DNA from: Bacillota bacterium
GTDB taxonomy: Bacteria; Bacillota; Clostridia; Lachnospirales; Lachnospiraceae
Assembly (NCBI GenBank): GCA_023437885.1
Contig: JAEZFH010000143.1
Location: 1-9,081 of the forward strand
Reading direction: 5' to 3'
DNA: 9,081 bases
In this document: positions 1 through 6,175 of the stretch, piece by piece
Position numbering within the stretch: the first letter of the stretch is position 1
Layout: the number at the start of each line of letters is the position of its first letter
Translations under genes and position numbers: made by a program
Notes under the pieces: generated by a model
Databases searched by the model: none
Seen by the model: only the letters and a program-made list of their open reading frames with translations
Told to the model about the DNA's origin: nothing

Positions 1-777
1 AAGGATTTATTTGCAGAAGCAGGTGTGGCAGAGCCTACGGCTGACTGGACCTGGGATGATTTAAAGGCGGCGTCGAAAACTATTTCTGAGAAGACCTCTG
101 CAAAGGGCTTTTCCTTCCAGATGAAGCCCGATCCGTATGATTTCGAGATGTATCTGTGGAGCAACGGAGCCGCATATTGCGATAAGGACGGCAAGCTGGA
201 AGGCAATTTGAATTCCGAGAAAGCACAGGAAGTATTCCAGATGTTCCAGGATATGGAGAAGGAAGGCTATGCGGTAGCTACGGAGAAGAGCGGTACAACC
301 GAATTCCGTTCCGGTGCGGTAGCAATGTATATCTACGGTTCCTGGTCCATCGCTTCCCTTAAGGAAGACGGTTTGAACTACGGTGTTGCAACTATTCCTG
401 CCTTTGCAGGTGCAGGCAAGGATTCTGTAAGTATCTTAAGCTCCTCCGGTATCTCTATGTCCAAGGACAGCAAGAACAAGGATGCAGCATGGGAATTCAT
501 CAAGTTCTGGACCAATGAAGATGCAAATAAAGAGCGTATCGGACTGGAATTGCCTGTATTAAACAGTGTGGTAGAGTCTGAAAAAATTATGGAACAGCCG
601 GAATATGCACCATTTTATGTGATGCTGGAGCAGAGCAAGGGCAATACACCGGCAAGCTTTATTATCAAGGATTGGTCTAAGGTATCAGAAAACCTGTCCT
701 TATCCTTTGAAGAAATGTTCAACCCCAGTGCATTGCAAAGCGTACCGGAGGTCTTGAACAATGCGGTACAGCAATAA
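1..777 (+). CDS. ABC transporter sugar-binding protein, C-terminal part (5' truncated by window edge)
   Basis: Frame 1 is open from the first base to a TAA at 775-777, giving 258 residues of a family 1 extracellular solute-binding protein (MalE/UgpB-like sugar binder). Such proteins usually have about 420-450 residues, so the signal peptide, lipobox and first lobe are off the left edge. What is visible is typical of the family: KDLFAEAGV followed by a WTWDDL segment, a YLWSNGA stretch, a GAVAMYIYGSW segment of the ligand cleft, the GISMSKDSKNKDAAWEFIKF helix region, and a helical C-terminus ending NNAVQQ. The family captures oligosaccharides outside the membrane and delivers them to the permease pair encoded next. 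Family and role are well supported by this context. The ligand cannot be read from the sequence, but downstream beta-galactosidase and GH65 genes suggest a Gal/Glc-containing glycoside (inference). Confidence 0.93.
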   Translation, partial: KDLFAEAGVAEPTADWTWDDLKAASKTISEKTSAKGFSFQMKPDPYDFEMYLWSNGAAYCDKDGKLEGNLNSEKAQEVFQMFQDMEKEGYAVATEKSGTTEFRSGAVAMYIYGSWSIASLKEDGLNYGVATIPAFAGAGKDSVSILSSSGISMSKDSKNKDAAWEFIKFWTNEDANKERIGLELPVLNSVVESEKIMEQPEYAPFYVMLEQSKGNTPASFIIKDWSKVSENLSLSFEEMFNPSALQSVPEVLNNAVQQ

Positions 778-803
778 AAAGCAATAAAAAGGGATAGCAA
801 TAA
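771..803 (+). repeat. GCAATAA short repeats spanning the binding-protein stop codon
   Basis: The 10-mer GCAATAAAAA occurs twice in exact tandem (771-780, 781-790). The first copy contains the TAA stop of the binding-protein gene. A further GCAATAA lies at 797-803. The arrangement suggests small slippage or duplication at the gene end. No function is evident. Confidence 0.6.
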
Positions 804-825
804 CAAAGCAGAACGTGGCAACAAA

Positions 826-874
826 GAAGATGTAAGTTATCTGGAGCCGGGTGCTCCGGATAACTTGTATCTTC
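826..874 (+). promoter_or_regulatory. Intercistronic mRNA hairpin between binding-protein and permease genes
   Basis: Bases 826-847 pair with 853-874 around a 5-nt loop (CGGGT, 848-852). All 22 positions pair in the + strand RNA, including three G-U wobbles (832/868, 833/867, 842/858); on the complementary strand these would be A/C mismatches, so the structure favours the + transcript. It is followed by CCTGATTAAATAACG, not a U-tract, so it is not a standard intrinsic terminator. Stable hairpins at this point in sugar ABC operons (classically malE-malF) protect the upstream message from 3' decay and give excess binding protein over permease. That role is inferred here; the hairpin itself is directly visible. 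Confidence 0.7.
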
Positions 875-955
875 CCTGATTAAATAACGAGTAGTTCAAA
901 AGCATAATACTTGTTGTTCGGGAAATAAGAGAAACGTCTAGGCAGGAGAAAAATT

Positions 956-1879
956 ATGAAGCGTAAAAAGTATATAAGGAATGCAACTCCGTATTTCTTC
1001 ATTACTCCATGGATTATTGGTTTTTTGGTATTTACCATCGGTCCGCTCATCCTATCTCTGGGCATGAGCTTTTTTGACTGGCCGCTGACATCGGAGCCGG
1101 AATTTAGAGGTTTTGGGAACTACATAGAGATGTTTACAAAGGATGCTCAGTTCTGGAAATCTCTAACAATCAGTCTCAAATACGCAGCAATTTTTGTACC
1201 GTTAAACATGGGTATTGCATTATTCCTTGCGATGCTGATTACGCAGCCGGTAAAGGGTGTGAAGGTGTACCGTACCATTTTTTATATCCCGGCGGTCATC
1301 TCCGGCGTAGCGGTCTCAATTATCTGGGAGTGGATTCTGAACGGTGACTACGGTGCATTGAATTATTTATTATCCCTGCTGGGAATTGAAGGTCCCAGAT
1401 GGCTGGTAGATCCCGCATGGGCTTTGTTTGCGGTAATCCTGGCCAGTGCCTTTGGTGTGGGAACAATGATGCTCATCTTCTATACCGACATTAAAAGCAT
1501 ACCAATCGATGTATTTGAAGCTGCTTCCATTGACGGGGCAAGCCCTGCCAGGCAGTTCTTCAGCATTACCCTGCCGATTATCACACCTACTATTCTATTT
1601 AATCTGATTACCTCGATTATCGGTTCGTTCCAGCAGGTTACCCTGGTAATGCTGCTGACGGGAGGAGGCCCGTTAAAATCCACCTATTTCTATGGACTAT
1701 ATACCTACAACAACGCCTTCAAGCATCATAAACTGGGCTATGCAAGTGCCAATGCCTGGGTGATGTTCATTATCATACTGATTTTAACCGCGCTGGTATT
1801 CAAATCTTCCTCTACTTGGGTATTCTATGAATCGGAAGCAAAAAAGGGAAATAAAAAGAGAAAGGGAGGTATGAAGTAA
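956..1879 (+). CDS. Sugar ABC transporter permease, MalF/UgpA type
   Basis: A 307-residue integral membrane protein of the binding-protein-dependent transport inner-membrane family. An AGGAG at 944-948 lies 7 nt before the ATG. After a short basic N-terminus (MKRKK) there are about six hydrophobic segments near residues 14-36, 72-96, 107-128, 153-177, 206-230 and 265-283. The cytoplasmic EAA loop that docks on the ATPase is at about 188-211, with EAA (188-190), DGA (193-195 region) and a later LP. The basic, Lys/Arg-rich C-terminus fits the positive-inside rule. It should form one half of the translocation channel, with the permease encoded immediately after. No nucleotide-binding subunit is encoded nearby; in many Firmicutes a shared MsmX-like ATPase encoded elsewhere energises such importers. 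The substrate is not determinable. Confidence 0.95.
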   Translation: MKRKKYIRNATPYFFITPWIIGFLVFTIGPLILSLGMSFFDWPLTSEPEFRGFGNYIEMFTKDAQFWKSLTISLKYAAIFVPLNMGIALFLAMLITQPVKGVKVYRTIFYIPAVISGVAVSIIWEWILNGDYGALNYLLSLLGIEGPRWLVDPAWALFAVILASAFGVGTMMLIFYTDIKSIPIDVFEAASIDGASPARQFFSITLPIITPTILFNLITSIIGSFQQVTLVMLLTGGGPLKSTYFYGLYTYNNAFKHHKLGYASANAWVMFIIILILTALVFKSSSTWVFYESEAKKGNKKRKGGMK

Positions 1880-2700
1880 TGAAGATGTCAAAAAGAACAA
1901 AAGTTATAATCTATATTTTGCTGACAGTGATTGCGGTCTACTTCCTGGCACCTTTTGTCTATATGTTTTTTACAACCTTTAAAACCGAAGGGGAGGCGAT
2001 TGCCTATCCGCCGAAGCTTTTTCCGGCAAAATGGCTGTTCGGAAACTTTAAAAAAGCATGGGATTCCCAGCCCTTCGGCACATATTTATGGAATTCCGTT
2101 CTGGTTACCGTATTGACTACCGCAGGCCAGATCCTTTCCTGCTCCATGGTGGCCTTCGGCTTTGCCAGGTTTAATTTTAAGGGAAAAAATCTTCTGTTCA
2201 TGGTCCTTCTTTCTACCATGATGATACCCTGGGACGTTACGATGATCCCACAGTATATGGAATTCAACCTGTTCGGATGGATCAATACGCTGAAGCCCCT
2301 GATTATACCGGCATGGTTCGGCTCGGCGTATTATATCTTCCTGATGAGGCAGTTCCTGCTGGGAGTACCGAAGGATTTCGAAGAGGCGGCGCGGATTGAT
2401 GGAGCAAACTCCTTCCAGATCTATTGGAAGATATTCATGCCGATTTTAAAGCCCTCCCTGATCCTGGTCGGTGTTCTGAATATGATCTCGGTATGGAACG
2501 ACTACCTTGGGCCATTGATTTTCCTGCAGGATAGAAGCAAATATACACTGGCGTTAGGGCTTGCCTCCTTTAAGGGAGTTCACAGCACACGAATCATTCC
2601 GATGCTTTGCATCACGGTCATAATGATTATTCCGCCAATTATAGCATTTATTGTTGCTCAAAAATATATCGTAGAAGGAACCAGTGGTTCCATTAAATAG
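1879..2700 (+). CDS. Sugar ABC transporter permease, MalG/UgpE type
   Basis: A 273-residue membrane protein, the second permease of the importer. Its ATG shares one base with the stop of the preceding gene (TAATG at 1877-1881), a sign of translational coupling. GGGAGG at 1864-1869 is 9 nt upstream. A second in-frame ATG at 1885 is possible but sits 15 nt from that site. Features of the MalG/CarbE group include an N-terminal membrane helix (about 8-31), further segments near 72-98, 104-124, 139-160, 192-210 and 240-262, and an EAA loop with EEAARIDGA (168-176) followed by MP and KP prolines (188, 192). The C-terminal QKYIVEGTSGSIK resembles the family's usual QRYFVxG end. With the MalF-type partner it should form the heterodimeric pore. 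The substrate is unknown. Confidence 0.95.
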   Translation: MKMSKRTKVIIYILLTVIAVYFLAPFVYMFFTTFKTEGEAIAYPPKLFPAKWLFGNFKKAWDSQPFGTYLWNSVLVTVLTTAGQILSCSMVAFGFARFNFKGKNLLFMVLLSTMMIPWDVTMIPQYMEFNLFGWINTLKPLIIPAWFGSAYYIFLMRQFLLGVPKDFEEAARIDGANSFQIYWKIFMPILKPSLILVGVLNMISVWNDYLGPLIFLQDRSKYTLALGLASFKGVHSTRIIPMLCITVIMIIPPIIAFIVAQKYIVEGTSGSIK

Positions 2701-2707
2701 GAAAAGC

Positions 2708-2757
2708 GGCCGGGTAACGTATTTCAGATGGATCTATGTTCTGTTTTCTGCCCGGCC
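2708..2757 (+). terminator. Possible weak terminator or leader hairpin after the permease genes
   Basis: GGCCGGG (2708-2714) is an exact inverted match to CCCGGCC (2751-2757), enclosing a long 36-nt loop, and is followed by the A/T-rich CTATATTTAT. A second small hairpin (2780-2787 with 2792-2800, loop GGAG, one wobble and one bulge) follows without a U-tract. The long loop and imperfect tail make true termination uncertain; it could be partial termination separating the transport genes from the enzyme genes. Confidence 0.25.
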
Positions 2758-2828
2758 CTATATTTATCCCGTTCCGGGCGGCGTTCCGGAGGGAATTGCC
2801 TTCGATGAAAGCAGAGGGGACTCCTCGC

Positions 2829-2906
2829 GCATACTTGAACTATGCATACTTGAATTACAGGCAAAGTTGTACCATAGATATATTTGTACCATAAGCATAC
2901 TTGAAC
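2829..2906 (+). promoter_or_regulatory. Direct-repeat cluster before the beta-galactosidase gene (possible operator/promoter region)
   Basis: GCATACTTGAA occurs three times, at 2829-2839, 2844-2854 and 2895-2905 (start-to-start 15 and 51 bases). TTGTACCATA occurs twice, at 2867-2876 and 2884-2893 (17 apart). The last copies of the two motifs almost abut, and the final GCATACTTGAA ends 12 nt before the ribosome-binding site. TATATT at 2879-2884 could be a -10 box, but no convincing -35 is at the right distance, so a promoter is only suggested. Head-to-tail repeats with about 17-base periodicity are the kind of site used by AraC-family activators of sugar genes; no regulator gene is in the window to test this. 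A simple duplicated stretch without function remains possible. Confidence 0.45.
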
Positions 2907-2917
2907 AATATTCAGAT

Positions 2918-2922
2918 AGGAG
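2918..2922 (+). promoter_or_regulatory. Ribosome-binding site fixing the beta-galactosidase start
   Basis: AGGAG lies 8 nt before the ATG at 2931. An in-frame TTG at 2901 would extend the protein by ten residues, but it lies upstream of this site and inside a repeat copy, so ATG 2931 is chosen. Confidence 0.8.
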
Positions 2923-2930
2923 AAATTAGC

Positions 2931-5921
2931 ATGACAAGGAGAGCAATAAAGAGATGGGAAGACCATCTGCTTGGATCTATCGGCAGAAGGGAGGCCCGTA
3001 CGGCATTTTACCAGGACTCAGCTTCCAGAATCAGTTTAAACGGAGAATGGAAATTCTTATACCTGGAGGCTCCGGAATTGTCTCCGGAAGGCTTTATGAA
3101 CGGGGAAGCAACCGGGTGGGATACAATTGATGTTCCTTCCGTATGGCAATTAAGGGGATACGACCGGATGCACTATACCGATGTATTGTATTTGTTTCCC
3201 ATCAATCCTCCCTTTGTGCCTACAGAGAATCCCACCGGAATTTATAAAAAGATGGTTTCTCTCACCAAGGAATGGCTGGAGAAGGATACCATTCTTAAAT
3301 TCCACGGGGTAGACAGTGCATTCGACGTATGGGTAAACGGGACACATGCAGGATACAGCAAGATCAGCCGTCTTCCCAGTGAATTCGATATCACGGAATT
3401 GCTCCGGGAAGGTGAGAACGATATTACGGTGCGGGTTTACAAATGGTCCGACGGTACTTACCTGGAGGATCAGGATATGTGGTGGCTTTCAGGAATTTAC
3501 CGTGATGTGGAATTGGTGAATGAGCCGAAGAACAGCATTATTGACTGTGCTGTAAACGGAGATCTGGATAACTCTTATCTAAATGGGATTTTAAAGGCAG
3601 AGATTACAACCAAACAGGAGTGCTGCGAGGGCACCTGGAAGCTGGAGCGGAACGGAAGAGAAGCGGCAGGCGGAGTATTTCAAACTGAAGCCGGTAAGGC
3701 CCGCCTGGAGGAGGTGCTTCCCGGCGCAGACCTCTGGACTGCGGAGACCCCGAATTTATATGAGCTTACCGTATCCACGGGCAGCCATGAGATAAAGGTT
3801 CGTGTGGGCTTTCGCAGGATCGAAATAATAGATCATAATTTCTGTGTAAATAACCAGGTTATTTTGTTAAACGGTGTAAACCATCATGATTATAATCCGA
3901 AAGAAGGACGCTGTGTTACATATGAGCAGTCAAGGGCAGATGTCCTGCTCATGAAACAGTGTAATATCAATGCGGTACGCTGCTCCCACTATCCGGCAAA
4001 TGAGCATTTCTATGATTTGTGCGATGAATACGGGCTCTATGTAATTGACGAGGCGGATTTGGAATGCCATGGTTTTGAATGGGCGGAGCGATATGACTGG
4101 ATTTCCGATGACCCGTCCTGGGAAAAGGCTTATGTGGACAGAAGCGTTCGTATGGTGAAAAGAGACCGCAATCATCCCTGCATTATTATGTGGTCCATGG
4201 GGAACGAATCCAGCTTCGGCTGTAATTTCAGAAGTGCAGCGAAGGCCATCAAAGAGCTGGACAGCACAAGGCTGCTCCACTATGAAGGAGATTATGAAGC
4301 AGAGGTTACGGATGTATATTCCACGATGTATACACGCCTGAAGAGATTAAAAGAGGTTGCCGAATCCGACTCCAAAGGGAAGAAGCCGCATGTGATGTGC
4401 GAATACGGGCATGCCATGGGAAATGGACCGGGAGGACTTAAGGCGTATCAGGATATGTACCGTAAATACAAGCGGCTCCAGGGTGGCTTTCTCTGGGAGT
4501 GGTATGACCATGGTATCTATACGGAGGAAGGCGGGGATGCTTATTACCGTTACGGCGGAAATTACGGGGATTTCCCCACCAACGGCAATTTCTGCATAGA
4601 CGGTCTGCTGATGCCGGACAGAACCCCCTCTCCGGCGTTGCTGGAGTATAAGCAGGTTATTGCCCCGGTAGAGGTGGCAAGAACAGAAGGGACCCAAAGG
4701 GAGTTTCAGATAAAGAACTATCATGATTTTCTTACTCTGGAGAAGTTCTATATTAAGTGGGAAGTACAGGCAGAGGATCAGGTTCTTCAGGAAGGAAAAC
4801 TCGACCATATGACAGCACTCCCCCATGAAACAGAGAAGGTAATGGTACCCTTCCTCCCTTTCCTGCCGGAAGCGAATACGGACTATTATCTGAATATTAC
4901 GGTATGCCGGAAGGAAGCCACCAATTATGCAGGCACCGGCCATGAGATTTCAAGGGTGCAATTCCCTCTGGATATGTGCTATTATGTGCTGGAGGAGCGT
5001 CCTCAGGGAAGGGCTTTGAAGGTATCGGAAGCAGAAGGCATCTTAACCGTGGAGAATGAGGCCGTAACCGTGAACTTCCACAGGGTATTCGGCAAGCTGC
5101 TCGGAATATCGGTACAGGGCCGGGAATATTTAAGTGAAGGTCCCCAGATGACAGTATACCGGGCTACTATTGATAACGATATGTATAAAAAAGAGGATTG
5201 GATGAATAAATACTTTATTCAGAAATCCAGTGAACAGACAGAGTATTTCAGATATGAAGCTGCACACGATAAGGTGGTTGTTTCCATCGGCAAATACTTT
5301 GGCTGCTATAATCAGTCCTGGGGCTTTGAATGTGATTACGAATATACGGTATATTCCTGCGGGCAGGTTACTGTGAATTTACACGGAAGAGCTGTACAAA
5401 ACGGAAAGCTGGAGCCTCCCTTCCTGCCCAGAATTGGTGTGATCATGAAAGGAAATAAAGAGCTTCAGCGTGCTGTGTGGTATGGACGCGGACCGGGAGA
5501 AAATTATGCGGACAGCAAGGAAGCGGGCCGGATGGGAGTTTATTTCAACTCGGTGGATGAGATGGGAACAAGCTATGTATTCCCCCAGGAAAACGGACAC
5601 CGGGAGGATGTAAAATGGTTCGGTATCGGAGACGGGGATAAGACTCTGTTATGTAAGACAAAGGCTCCCCTGGGACTGAATCTTGCCAATTATACTGATG
5701 AAAGCCTGGAGGATGCAAAGCATCCGTTCCAGCTCCAAAGATCGGAGGAGGTAATCATCCACCTGGATTATGCCCAGTCCGGATTGGGAAGCAACAGCTG
5801 CGGAGAGGAACAGTTGGAGGAATTCAAGGTTAAGCTTGCAGACTTTGCGATGGCCTTTGAACTGCAGGTGGTACCTTTCGGCGAAGAATTGGCGGAAACG
5901 AGAAGGCGCTATCTTGACTAG
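2931..5921 (+). CDS. GH2 beta-galactosidase, EbgA-like
   Basis: A 996-residue cytoplasmic enzyme (no signal peptide) that hydrolyses terminal beta-D-galactosides. E. coli LacZ has 1024 residues and EbgA about 1030, so it is full length. Order: jelly-roll sugar-binding domain (about 35-200, with FVPxxNPTGIY and LEDQDMWW at 178-185 carrying the galactose-contacting Asp), Ig-like domain (about 200-300), TIM barrel (about 305-580), second Ig-like domain (about 590-680) and the C-terminal beta-gal small-chain domain (about 700-980). The acid/base is Glu426 in WSMGNES and the nucleophile Glu491 in CEYGHAMGN. CSHYP (351-355) and ECHG (378-381) supply the conserved His and Mg-site residues. WEWYDHG, NFCIDGL, IAPV, YGRGPGENYADS and GLGSNS match EbgA more closely than LacZ as I recall them. 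No EbgC-type partner gene follows. Activity is well supported; the natural substrate may not be lactose. Confidence 0.95.
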   Translation: MTRRAIKRWEDHLLGSIGRREARTAFYQDSASRISLNGEWKFLYLEAPELSPEGFMNGEATGWDTIDVPSVWQLRGYDRMHYTDVLYLFPINPPFVPTENPTGIYKKMVSLTKEWLEKDTILKFHGVDSAFDVWVNGTHAGYSKISRLPSEFDITELLREGENDITVRVYKWSDGTYLEDQDMWWLSGIYRDVELVNEPKNSIIDCAVNGDLDNSYLNGILKAEITTKQECCEGTWKLERNGREAAGGVFQTEAGKARLEEVLPGADLWTAETPNLYELTVSTGSHEIKVRVGFRRIEIIDHNFCVNNQVILLNGVNHHDYNPKEGRCVTYEQSRADVLLMKQCNINAVRCSHYPANEHFYDLCDEYGLYVIDEADLECHGFEWAERYDWISDDPSWEKAYVDRSVRMVKRDRNHPCIIMWSMGNESSFGCNFRSAAKAIKELDSTRLLHYEGDYEAEVTDVYSTMYTRLKRLKEVAESDSKGKKPHVMCEYGHAMGNGPGGLKAYQDMYRKYKRLQGGFLWEWYDHGIYTEEGGDAYYRYGGNYGDFPTNGNFCIDGLLMPDRTPSPALLEYKQVIAPVEVARTEGTQREFQIKNYHDFLTLEKFYIKWEVQAEDQVLQEGKLDHMTALPHETEKVMVPFLPFLPEANTDYYLNITVCRKEATNYAGTGHEISRVQFPLDMCYYVLEERPQGRALKVSEAEGILTVENEAVTVNFHRVFGKLLGISVQGREYLSEGPQMTVYRATIDNDMYKKEDWMNKYFIQKSSEQTEYFRYEAAHDKVVVSIGKYFGCYNQSWGFECDYEYTVYSCGQVTVNLHGRAVQNGKLEPPFLPRIGVIMKGNKELQRAVWYGRGPGENYADSKEAGRMGVYFNSVDEMGTSYVFPQENGHREDVKWFGIGDGDKTLLCKTKAPLGLNLANYTDESLEDAKHPFQLQRSEEVIIHLDYAQSGLGSNSCGEEQLEEFKVKLADFAMAFELQVVPFGEELAETRRRYLD

Positions 5922-5939
5922 GGAGCAGGAAGGCAAACA

Positions 5940-5959
5940 GCCTCTTCGCAGGAAGAGGC
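5940..5959 (+). repeat. Small perfect hairpin after the beta-galactosidase gene
   Basis: GCCTCTTC (5940-5947) pairs exactly with GAAGAGGC (5952-5959) across the loop GCAG. It starts 18 nt after the stop codon but is followed by GGAAGCAAAG, with no U-run, so it is unlikely to terminate transcription by itself. It is the first of three consecutive hairpins in this gap and could protect the 3' end of the upstream message (inference). Confidence 0.55.
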
Positions 5960-5982
5960 GGAAGCAAAGAAATAATGCTTAG

Positions 5983-6082
5983 GCCAGACTAGTGCTACTG
6001 TGTGCAAGTTTCACTTACTTCAGCACCTGCTATTTGCACTGAAGTTAAGCGAAACTTCCGCACGATAGCACTAGAGACAGGC
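5983..6082. repeat. ~100-nt imperfect palindrome (MITE-like or dispersed palindromic repeat)
   Basis: Bases 5989-6023 are an inverted match to 6039-6074. In the + strand RNA, 32 of 35 positions pair (two as U-G wobbles), with mismatches 5998/6065, 6005/6058 and 6013/6050 and a one-base bulge at 6045/6046. The 15-nt loop (6024-6038) holds a further TGC/GCA 3-bp stem. Outer GCC (5983-5985) and GGC (6080-6082) can also pair. Both ends carry CTAGTGCTA in inverted orientation. There is no coding potential, no U-tract and no clear target-site duplication. The size and symmetry fit a miniature inverted-repeat element or palindromic intergenic repeat, or a strong processing hairpin between two enzyme genes. 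Its presence is certain; its class is inference. Confidence 0.7.
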
Positions 6083-6091
6083 AGCGGAAAA

Positions 6092-6150
6092 ATGGAAGGA
6101 AGGTTATTCGTAGCAGGGAAGAATCAGAAGCGAAGAAACCTTCCTTCAAT
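6092..6150 (+). promoter_or_regulatory. Leader hairpin immediately upstream of the GH65 ribosome-binding site
   Basis: GAAGGAAGGTT (6095-6105) pairs perfectly over 11 bp with AACCTTCCTTC (6137-6147). After one mismatch two more outer pairs form (6092-6093 with 6149-6150), and the inner TTCG (6107-6110) pairs with CGAA (6131-6134). The stem ends 13 nt before the AAGGAG at 6163-6168. The left arm contains GGAAGGAAGG, itself ribosome-site-like, so the fold hides a competing purine-rich stretch. It may set translation or stability of the GH65 message. The regulatory role is inference. Confidence 0.5.
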
Positions 6151-6175
6151 ATAAGAAGATATAAGGAGCAGAAAA

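Noticed and set aside
826..890. Intrinsic terminator after the binding-protein gene
   Set aside because: The stem is strong, but the following bases (CCTGATTAAATAACG) are not a U-tract, and the permease genes must be expressed with the binding protein.
2684..2929. Possible 81-codon + strand reading frame bridging the permease end and the beta-galactosidase leader (GTG start)
   Set aside because: It overlaps the permease 3' end, crosses the inverted and direct repeats (which explain its repeated ILEL-type residues), resembles no family I know and ends just before the real ATG. Non-coding leader is a better explanation.
2901..2930. Upstream TTG start for the beta-galactosidase
   Set aside because: The only good ribosome-binding site (2918-2922) lies downstream of this TTG and is correctly spaced for ATG 2931.
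2701..2930. Catabolite-repression (cre) site for CcpA
   Set aside because: No stretch in this gap, or by eye in 778-955, matches the TGNAANCGNTNNCA pattern adequately; TGAAAGCAGAGG near 2806 lacks the central CG and right half.
4347..4943. 198-codon open frame on the - strand inside the beta-galactosidase gene
   Set aside because: It lies wholly opposite a gene with intact catalytic motifs, and its protein has no recognisable domain. It is an antisense shadow.
5940..6150. CRISPR array or tRNA-like structure
   Set aside because: The repeats are inverted, not evenly spaced direct repeats, and there is no cloverleaf with TTC-type T-loop or CCA end.
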